Shown: one piece after another, positions 16,957 to 25,600 of the stretch
Layout: the number at the start of each line of letters is the position of its first letter
Position numbering within the stretch: the stretch's first letter is position 1
Assembly: GCA_020632665.1 (NCBI GenBank)
Contig: JACKFC010000040.1
Span: forward strand, 1 to 36,464
From: Deltaproteobacteria bacterium
Lineage (GTDB): Bacteria; Myxococcota_A; UBA9042
Length of the DNA: 36,464 nucleotides
Direction of reading: 5' to 3'
Made by a program: the position numbers and the translations under genes
The notes under the pieces: generated by a model
Databases searched by the model: none
What the model was told of the DNA's origin: nothing
Seen by the model: the letters and a program-made list of their open reading frames with translations, nothing else

Positions 16957-19900
16957 ATGGCTCACCACGCAAGCGAGGTCTCCGCCTCGCTGAAAGCGTT
17001 CCGCGACGCAGGCGACACTGCCGCACTCTCGGCCTTGGTGGCGGGCTTTGGCCCGGCCCTGGCGAGCTGGCTGCACCGGCTCGGCGTCGAGGATTCGCGC
17101 GACGCCTTCGACCGGGCCTGGGCGAAGGTGGCGACCGGGACCGCGCGGGCCAACGACCGTACGCTCCTGGCTTGCTTGCTCGGCGAGATCGCGCCCCGGC
17201 CGGGGCATCTCGCCGAGGACGCCGCCTGGCTCGCAGCCACGTTGGGGCTCTCCGCAGACGATATCGCCTACGTGCTGCGCACGCCGAGTGAGGAGGTGCG
17301 GTCCGCGCTGATCGCCGGCTACGCCGAGCGTCTGGGCCCCGCCTCGCGTACCGCGGCACACCACCTCGAGCGCGAGCAGTTGGTCGCCCTCGGCCTGGGC
17401 TTGCTGCAGGGCGCGGCCCTGGCGGATGCGACGAGCCACATCAATTGGTGTTCGAGCTGTCGCGGCCGCGTCGAAGCGGCGATCGGGACCGTCGCCCGGG
17501 AGCCCTTGGTCGAGGTCGGTGAGGCGGCGGTGCAGCGCGCCGTCGCCGCCGCGTCGGAGCTGCGCGCCGCGCGCCGGGTCGGCCCGCGGGTGGCGCGTTT
17601 CTGGGGCTTGCGGCCGGGCGCGCCGTGGCGGCCGGCGCGGTTGGCGGCGATCGGGTTGGTGCTGGCGCTCGGCGTCGTGGCGGCGGCTGCCTGGATCCGC
17701 AGCGATCGCATCGACGAGACCTTCGTCACCGCGACGCTGGCAGTGCGCGCGCCGGCGCTGTTGGTCCAAGGCGGCACGGCGATCGTCAAGGTCTCGGCGA
17801 CGGGCCGCGACGCCGACGGCAAGGTCGCTGGGGTGCGCGCCGGCGTGCCGGTGACGGTGCGACTCGAGGCCGGTGGCGAGCCGGTCGGTGAGGGCGTGAC
17901 GGCCCCGACCGACGCGAGCGGCGAGGCGGTCCTGGCGCTGCCGGTGCCGATCCGTGAGGACGGTGGGTCCTCGCTCGAAGTCGTCGCGCGGGCCACGATC
18001 GACGAGCAGCTCCGCACCGCCTCCGCGGGGACGACGATCGCGCGGCGCTTCCGCCAGCACCTCTCGGTCGACAAGCCGACCTACCAACCCGGGCAGACCG
18101 TGCACCTGCGCGGCCTCTCCTTCGACGGCGGCAGCCAACGGCCGCTGGTCGGCCGCCCGGCGGAGCTGCTCGTGCACGATCCGAGCGGCAACAAGCTCAC
18201 CCGGATCATGGCCGAGGTCTCCGAACACGGCGTCTGCGCCGGCGACTTCGAGCTCTCGCCGCGCGCCGCGCTCGGCACCTACAAGGCCACGCTGACCGTC
18301 GACGACCACCGCAGCGAAGTCGCCTTCGAGGTCGAGCAATACGCGCTGCCGCCGTTCTCGGTCGCGGTCACGCCGGCGGTGCGCTCGACCGAGGGCAACG
18401 CGCCGTTCGAGGTGCGCGTCGTCGCCCGCCTGACCACCGGCTCGCCGCTCGCCAAGGGCACCGTGCGCCTACAGGCCCACTCCTACGGCCGGCAGCTATT
18501 CAGCAAGGCGGCGCAGCTCGAAGACGGCGCCGCGACCTTCACCATCCCGCTCAGCGAGAAGAACAGCGTCGACCACGCCGGCGCCATCTCGCTCACCGCG
18601 TCGGTGCGCGACGTCGCCGGTCGCGCCGAGAAGGGCAGCGCGTCGGTCCTGGTGGCGCGCGACGAACTCTACGTCGCGCTGCGCAGCGCGGCCCCCTCGC
18701 TGCGCCGGACCCTGCCGCGACCGAACAAGATCTTGGTCCGGGTCACGCGCCCGGGCGATATTCCGGCCGAGGTGCCCGTGCGGCTCTACGCCCCGGATGA
18801 AGGCTCGATCGGCGTCGCTGGCTCGGGTGAGCGCCTCGGCGAAGCCAAGACCGGCCCCGACGGCTTGGCCGAGATCGACCTGCCGCCGGCGTATTTCGGC
18901 CGCCCGCTGGCCGTGCTCGCGACCGATCCGGACCACGACAAGACCTATTGGCAACACGTCCCCGCGCCGCCGGTGCGCGCCGGTGCGCTGGTGCTCGGCT
19001 GCGACCGCGCCCTGCTCCGGGCCGGCGCGACGCTGCGCTGCGAGGTCTTCGCGCCGGAGGAAGATCCGCTCGAGATCACCGCCTCGGTCGGCGAGCGGAT
19101 CGTCGGCCTCGCCGCCACGCCCGCCGGCGCCGGCATCCACACCGTCGCGCTCGAGCTGCCGGAAGACGCCGCCGGCCTGGTCCGGGTCGAGGTCATCGGG
19201 GCCCACAGCGCCGACGCGGTCCACGCCATCATCAGCCCGAAAGACGGCCTCCGCGTCGCCTTCGACCCGCTCCCGGCCCGCAAACCCGGGCAGGAAGCCA
19301 AGGTCGGGCTGAAGCTCACCGACGGCGAGGGCAAGCCACGGGTCGGCGCCGTCGGCCTCTCGGTGGTCGACGCGGCGGTCTTCGCGCGGGTGGCGGGCGA
19401 GACGCCGATGCAGGTGATCCGGGCGCTGCTGGGCAGCGAGAGCGCGGCCGAGGTCGCGGCGTTGATGTACCCCGAGGCCGAGCCCGGCAGCGACGGCGGG
19501 CTCGGCAACTGGACGCCGGCGCAGCAGGCCGGGGCCCGCTGGCTGTTGGCGACGCAGAGCTCGACCGCGCCTCAGGTGCGACGCCACGACTCGCTCTCCA
19601 GCGATCGGCACGAGCTGCAGGAGCGCAAATGGGCCGCCGGCAAGCTGGCGAACCAGGCCAAAACCGTCGCGCAAGGCGCCTTGCTCGCGCTGCTCTTCGC
19701 GGCGCTGCTGCTGTGGTCGCGGTGGCTGCGTGCCGGCGTCGGCGCCGCCTCGGTCGGCCTCGGTGTGCTGGCGCTGCTGCAATTCGGGCTGCTGCTGCTC
19801 ACCGGGCGGCGAACGGCGAATACCGGCGCCGGGACCCTCGCGATGGGGCTCGGGCTGCTCGCGTTCGGCGCGATGCTGTGGCTGGCGTGGCGTGAATTCC

Positions 19901-22533
19901 GCCGCCGCCGCCTCGGCCAAGAGCCGGCGCGGCTGTGGATCTGGGGCCGCCGGTTGGCGGTCGTCTCGGCGGTCGGCCTGCTGGCGGTGGCGACGACCGG
20001 CAAGCTCGGTCGCCTGCTCGAAGGTCGCGACGGCAGCTGGGGCTACGACTCGGGCCGGATGTACGCCGAATCGGCACCGCACAACACCTACGAGATGATG
20101 GTCGAGGAGAAGGCGACCGAGCCCGAACCCGAAGACATGCCGGCCCCGCGTGGCGCCGCCAAGTCGGCGCCGTCGGGGTACGAGGCGGAGCGCAAGAAGC
20201 AGGTGGTGCAGGCGGTGCGCAGCAAGACCATCCCCGGCGCACTGCTGAAAGGCGGATCTGCTTCCAAGCTCTTCGGCGACGCCGGCGACGACGCCACGGG
20301 CCTACGACTCGCTGGCGCGGGCGGCGGCGGCGGCGAAGAGGAGGCGACCACCGCGCTGCGGCAAGACTTCCCGGAGACGCTCTACCACAACCCGGCGATC
20401 GTCACCGACGCCGAGGGCCGGGCGGAGGTGGCCTTCCGGGTCGCCGACTCGATCACGACCTGGCGCGCCTTGGCGTTGGCGAGCGACGCCGCCGGCGCGC
20501 TCGGTGCCGGCGACGCCAGCCTGGTGGTCGACAAGGACTTCACGGTCGACCTCGACGTGCCGCGCAACCTCACGGTCGGCGACGACGTGAACATCCAGGT
20601 CGCGGCGCACAACCAGACCGACGCGGACAGCGCGGTCACGCTGCAGTGCACCGTCGGCGCGGGCTTGAAGGTCGACGCGACGCCGCTCGGCAAGATCGAA
20701 CGCATCGCGGCGCACTCCGACGCCGGCGCGTTGCTGCCGCTGCACGCGGTGGCCGCGGGTACGCAGGCGGTGCGCCTCGACGGCGCGCTCGGCAGCGGCG
20801 ATCGCAAGGACACCGACGCGCTGCAGCGCACGATCGAGGTGGTGCCCAACGGACGCGAGGTCTTCCGCACGGTGGCCGGCACGATCGACACCTCGTTCGA
20901 GCGCAGCTTCGACCTGCCCGCGCACGCGATGCCGGACGCACGCAACATCACGCTGACGCTGCTCGGCAGCCCGCTGGCCGCGGCGCTCGACGCGCTCGAT
21001 CAGCTCGCCGAGATGCCGCGCGGGTGCTTCGAACAGACCGCCTCGAAGGCGTTCGCCGACGCGGTGATCTTGCAGGCGCTGCGGACCAGCAAGCGGCTGG
21101 GCGAGGGGCAAGAGCTCGCGCTGAAGCGGATGGTGCGCATCGGCTACCAGGACATGCTCGGCTTCCAGCAGGGCGGCGGCTTCACCTACTTCAGCGACGA
21201 GCCGCGCATCCACCTGACGGCGTTCGGCCTGATGACGCTGGCCGAGATCGCGCGCGTGGCCTACGTCGACGAAGAGGTGATGCAGCGTGCCCAGCGCTGG
21301 CTGGTCGGGCGGCAGGAGTCATTCGGTGGCTTCGGCGGCCCGGCGCAGACGGCCTACGTCGCGCTCGCGATGCGGAGCGCCTACCCCGACTGCCTCGAGG
21401 AGCTGGACCCCAACGCGGACCTCCCCGGCGACGTGCGCCAGCGCCACGCCCTGTGCCGCAAGCTCTTTGGCGCGGTCAGCACGACGTTCGCGATCAGCAA
21501 GGGCGTCGACAGCTACCCGCTGGCGCTCGCCGCCGACGCGTTGGTCGAGGCGGGCCCCACGTATCGCGCCCAGGCCGAGAAGCTGCTCGACGCGCTGCAG
21601 GCACGCTCGACCGTCGTCGGTTCGGGCAAGGCGCGGCGCGTGGCCTATGGCAGCGAGACCAGCACGCTCTGCGGCGGCTACGGCCGCGCGGCGGAGACCG
21701 AGACCACGGCGCTGATCGCGCACGCGCTGATCCGCCACGGCGGCCGGGCGGAGCAGGCCCGCGACGCGCTGCGCTCGCTGCTGGCGTTGCGCGACGCCCG
21801 CGGAGGCTTCCAATCGACCCAGGGCACGGTCTTCGCGATGCGCGCCATCCTCGCCGCGGCCGAGACGGCCAAGGGCGGCGGCAAGGCGATCGTCTCTATC
21901 GACGGCGAGGACGTCGCCACGATCGCGCTCGACCCGCTGCAGAGCGCGTCGCCGCAGCCGGTGGAGCTGACGGCGAAGGTCGACGCTGGCTCGCGACTCT
22001 CGGTGCGCTTGGTCGACCGCGACGACGCCGCGACCGACGTCGGCTATCGGCTGACCTCGCGGTGGTACGAGCCGTGGGAGAGCCCGCCGGGCCCGGACCT
22101 CGCGCCGAGCGCGAACGCTCCGACGCTGCAGCTGCGCCAGCGCATGGACCAGGCCCGCTACGGCCTCGGCGACACCGCCTCGCTGCGGGTCGAGGTCGAG
22201 CGCAGCGTCACGGGCGCGCCGCGTGGCATGGTCGTGGCGCAGGTCGGCATCCCGCCCGGCTTCCAGGTCGGCAGCCTCGCGTCGCTGCGCGCGAGCGCAC
22301 CGGAGATCCGCCGCGTCGAGCCCTCCGCGCGCGGCCTCGCCATCTATTTCTACGACCCACCGCCGGGTCGGACCTTCTCCTTCGCCGTTCCGCTGACGGC
22401 GGCGCGTGCGGTGCGGCGCGTCTCGGTGCCGCGCAGCCGGGCCTACTACTACTACGAGCCGCAGATCGAGGCGCAGGCGGCGCCGGTGCCGATCACCGTG
22501 ATCCCGCGGATCGGCAACGACCTCGCACCATAA
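16957..22533 (+). CDS. Thioester alpha-2-macroglobulin with N-terminal sigma-like and ZAS anti-sigma-like domains
   Basis: 1858 residues. Residues 10-130 resemble a degenerate ECF sigma factor: a region-2-like FGPALASWLHRLGVEDS and a region-4-like LSADDIAYVLRTPSEEV. His161-x3-Cys165-x2-Cys168 is the ZAS zinc motif of anti-sigma factors. One membrane helix follows (about 229-247), then macroglobulin domains (MG2 hallmark VDKPTYQPGQTV near 371). A block of four membrane helices (about 904-1016) has a very basic loop REFRRRR. Next come the A2M domain (SITTWRALALAS) and a thioester site PRGCFEQ with Cys1357 and Gln1360. Five helices keep the thioester part periplasmic and obey the positive-inside rule. 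Macroglobulins trap proteases; this fusion suggests sensing as well. The sigma likeness is by eye; the macroglobulin and thioester calls are firm. Confidence 0.9.
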   Translation: MAHHASEVSASLKAFRDAGDTAALSALVAGFGPALASWLHRLGVEDSRDAFDRAWAKVATGTARANDRTLLACLLGEIAPRPGHLAEDAAWLAATLGLSADDIAYVLRTPSEEVRSALIAGYAERLGPASRTAAHHLEREQLVALGLGLLQGAALADATSHINWCSSCRGRVEAAIGTVAREPLVEVGEAAVQRAVAAASELRAARRVGPRVARFWGLRPGAPWRPARLAAIGLVLALGVVAAAAWIRSDRIDETFVTATLAVRAPALLVQGGTAIVKVSATGRDADGKVAGVRAGVPVTVRLEAGGEPVGEGVTAPTDASGEAVLALPVPIREDGGSSLEVVARATIDEQLRTASAGTTIARRFRQHLSVDKPTYQPGQTVHLRGLSFDGGSQRPLVGRPAELLVHDPSGNKLTRIMAEVSEHGVCAGDFELSPRAALGTYKATLTVDDHRSEVAFEVEQYALPPFSVAVTPAVRSTEGNAPFEVRVVARLTTGSPLAKGTVRLQAHSYGRQLFSKAAQLEDGAATFTIPLSEKNSVDHAGAISLTASVRDVAGRAEKGSASVLVARDELYVALRSAAPSLRRTLPRPNKILVRVTRPGDIPAEVPVRLYAPDEGSIGVAGSGERLGEAKTGPDGLAEIDLPPAYFGRPLAVLATDPDHDKTYWQHVPAPPVRAGALVLGCDRALLRAGATLRCEVFAPEEDPLEITASVGERIVGLAATPAGAGIHTVALELPEDAAGLVRVEVIGAHSADAVHAIISPKDGLRVAFDPLPARKPGQEAKVGLKLTDGEGKPRVGAVGLSVVDAAVFARVAGETPMQVIRALLGSESAAEVAALMYPEAEPGSDGGLGNWTPAQQAGARWLLATQSSTAPQVRRHDSLSSDRHELQERKWAAGKLANQAKTVAQGALLALLFAALLLWSRWLRAGVGAASVGLGVLALLQFGLLLLTGRRTANTGAGTLAMGLGLLAFGAMLWLAWREFRRRRLGQEPARLWIWGRRLAVVSAVGLLAVATTGKLGRLLEGRDGSWGYDSGRMYAESAPHNTYEMMVEEKATEPEPEDMPAPRGAAKSAPSGYEAERKKQVVQAVRSKTIPGALLKGGSASKLFGDAGDDATGLRLAGAGGGGGEEEATTALRQDFPETLYHNPAIVTDAEGRAEVAFRVADSITTWRALALASDAAGALGAGDASLVVDKDFTVDLDVPRNLTVGDDVNIQVAAHNQTDADSAVTLQCTVGAGLKVDATPLGKIERIAAHSDAGALLPLHAVAAGTQAVRLDGALGSGDRKDTDALQRTIEVVPNGREVFRTVAGTIDTSFERSFDLPAHAMPDARNITLTLLGSPLAAALDALDQLAEMPRGCFEQTASKAFADAVILQALRTSKRLGEGQELALKRMVRIGYQDMLGFQQGGGFTYFSDEPRIHLTAFGLMTLAEIARVAYVDEEVMQRAQRWLVGRQESFGGFGGPAQTAYVALAMRSAYPDCLEELDPNADLPGDVRQRHALCRKLFGAVSTTFAISKGVDSYPLALAADALVEAGPTYRAQAEKLLDALQARSTVVGSGKARRVAYGSETSTLCGGYGRAAETETTALIAHALIRHGGRAEQARDALRSLLALRDARGGFQSTQGTVFAMRAILAAAETAKGGGKAIVSIDGEDVATIALDPLQSASPQPVELTAKVDAGSRLSVRLVDRDDAATDVGYRLTSRWYEPWESPPGPDLAPSANAPTLQLRQRMDQARYGLGDTASLRVEVERSVTGAPRGMVVAQVGIPPGFQVGSLASLRASAPEIRRVEPSARGLAIYFYDPPPGRTFSFAVPLTAARAVRRVSVPRSRAYYYYEPQIEAQAAPVPITVIPRIGNDLAP

Positions 22534-22618
22534 GACTACGCAACGAAAGCCGATCCCGAGTTGCACCAGGCCCCCGCATCACGCATCCTGCGCAGGCGAA
22601 CAACCTCCGGGGGACCTG

Positions 22619-25600
22619 ATGCCCGTGACCAACCTCACGCGCGGCGCCGCGCGCCGATACGCCCAGCAAACGTGGCTCTTCGCCTGCTTGGTCCTCCTTT
22701 CGGCCTGCGCCGGCACGCCCGGTGCCGAAGGCGATGACGACGCCACAGCGGTCGCGGACGGCGCCGGCGGGCAAGGCGACGTCACGGCCGGCGGCGACAG
22801 CGCGAAAACGGACAGCACGACCGACACCGCCACCGGCGACGCCGCGACCGCCGACGCAGCGACCGGAAGCTGCGCCACGGCCGCCGACTGCCCGACGCCG
22901 ACCGACCCGTGCGCGGTCGCGGCGTGCAGCGACGGCGTCTGCGGCGGCGCCGCGGCGAAAGACGGCGCCCCGTGCGAGGACGGTGAGATCTGCACCGTCG
23001 GCGACGCCTGCAAGGACGGCGCCTGCACCGCGGGCCCGAGCCTCTGCGATTGCCTCACCGACGACGACTGCCCCGCCACCGACGCCTGCATCGGCAAGAC
23101 CATCTGCGATACCTCGGCCCTGCCCCACCGCTGCAAGGTGATCGAAGGTTCGGCGCTCTCCTGCGCCGGCGAGACCGGCGACCCCTGCACCAAGGAGGTC
23201 TGCGATCCGAAGGCTGGCGCCTGCACCACCATCGCCACCGACGCTGCCTGGCTCGACTGCAACCCCGCGGGCTGCTCGTGGCACCTCGCGCCGCCCGGCC
23301 TGCCCGCCTCGAACGTGCAGCCAGCCTGCGACGACGGCGACCCCTGCACCCAGGACGACGCCTGCGAGGGCTCCACCTGCAAGGCCGGCCAGGACAGCTG
23401 CGAATGCAAGGTCGACAGCGACTGTCCCGACGACGGTGACCTCTGCAACGGCACGCCCTATTGCGACAAATCCGGGCCGCAGTGGAGCTGCAAGCCGAAC
23501 CCTGCGACCGTCGTCAGCTGCGATACCAGCGCAGATTCCGCCTGCAGCAAGACCCTGTGCGACGGCAAGAAGGGCACCTGCGCGGCGCATCCGACCGAGA
23601 GCCTGGGCCTCGCCTGTGGCGCCGAAGGCTGCGTGCTCGCGGTGCTGCCGCCGGGCGCGCCGACCCAGACCGTCGCCTGCGACGACGGCAACGCCTGCAC
23701 CACCGGCACCTATTGCAAGGCGGGTAGCTGCGTCGCCAGCGCCGACACCTGCAAATGCAGCAAGGACGCAGACTGCGACGGGCAGGAAGACGGCAACGCC
23801 TGCAACGGCACCCTCTACTGCGACAAGGCCAGCCAGCAGTGCAAGGTCAACCCGGCGACGGTGATCAGCTGCCCGAACGGCGCCGACTCGGCCTGCAGCA
23901 AGAACGTCTGCTACCCGAAGTCCGGGCTGTGCCAGATGGTCGCGGTCGAGCTGACCGAGGAGCTCTGCGACGGCGCGGACTGCAAGCGCGTGCTGCTCCC
24001 GCCCGGAAAAACCGGCCAGACCGCGACCTGCAACGACGACGACGCCTGCACCGAGGGCGAAGCCTGCAAGGGCGGCGTCTGCCTCGGCGGCACCGATACC
24101 TGCGCCTGCAGCACCGACGCCGATTGCCAGAAGCTCGAAGACGGCGACCTCTGCAACGGCACGATGTACTGCGACAAGGCCAGCCAGCAGTGCAAGGTCA
24201 ACCCGGCCACCGTGCTGCCCTGCAAGACGCTCGACGAGACCGGCTGCCTGAAGCAAGCCTGCGTCGCCAAGACCGGCAAATGCGAGCTCACCCCGCTCGG
24301 CAAGACGACGCTGCTCTGCCCCTTCCCGGACGCGCCACAGACCTGCGTCCGCGTGGTGAAGAACGACGCCGAGACCCAGAACCTGCCCTGCGACGACGGT
24401 GACGCCTGCACCGCGGGCGACGTCTGCAAGGCCGGCCAATGCCTCTCGGGCACGGTCGTCTGCACCTGCAAGAACGACGCGGATTGCACCGCACTCGACG
24501 ACGGCAACCTCTGCAACGGTACGCAATATTGCGATCTGCAGAGCGGCACCTGCGCCTTCAACCCGACCTCGACCATCGCCTGCAAGACGGTCGACGACTC
24601 CGCCTGCGCGAAGAACGCCTGCCACCCCAAGACCGGCTCCTGCGTGTTGACGCCGGTCGAGAAGACCACCGAATTCTGCGATCCGAAGGCCGGCTGCCGC
24701 CGCGAGGTCGCGCTCGCCGGTTCGGTCACGGTCGTCACCTGCGAGGACGGCCAGCCCTGCACCAAGGGCGACCTCTGCGCCGAGGGCATCTGCAAGGCCG
24801 GCGTCTTCACCTGCGAATGCGCCACGAGCCTCGACTGCCTGGTCAAGGACGACGGCGACCTCTGCAACGGCTCGCTCTATTGCGACAAGAGCGACCCCGC
24901 CATGCCGCTCTGCAAGGAGAACCCGGCCTCGGTGGTGACCTGCCCGCCGAGCAAAGACCCCTGCCTCGCGGCGGTCTGCAACCCGGCCAACGGCGCCTGC
25001 GGCTTCACCCCCGCCAACAACGGCGCGACCTGCGACGACGACTCGCTCTGCACCGCGAGCGACGTCTGCAAGGGTGGCCTGTGCACCGGCGTCTCGGTCG
25101 ATTGCGACGACGGCAGCGCCTGCACCAACGACTCCTGCAAGGCCGCCGTCGGCTGCATCCACGCCAAGTCGAACTGCGACGACGGCAATACCTGCACCGC
25201 CGACCTCTGCGACCCGAAGACCGGCAAATGCACCTTCGAGCCGGCCAAGGACGGCGACGCCTGCAACGCCGACGACAGCGGCTGCACGGTCAACGACACC
25301 TGCGATGGCGGCAGCTGCGTCGCGGGTGGCGAGATCCAGTGCAGCCTCAAGACCGCGCCCTGCGAGCAAGCCATCTGCATCCCCAAGGGCGCAACGCAGT
25401 TCAGCTGCGAGGTAGTCAACAAGCCCAAAGGCGCCGCATGCGACGACGGCGACGCCTGCACCATCACCTCCTCGTGCAGCGGCGGCGTCTGCAGCGGCAC
25501 GGGCAAGGAGCGCTTCTTCGCCCGCGAGTACGCGAGCCCGACCGGCGACGGCATCTTCTTCGGCGGCAGCGCGGCGCAGAACGGCGACCTGCTGCTCTTC

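Noticed and set aside
23045..25108. Regularly spaced DNA repeats that could be mistaken for a CRISPR or satellite array
   Set aside because: The period is about 354 bases, in frame, with conservation following Cys codons; it is protein-module repetition.
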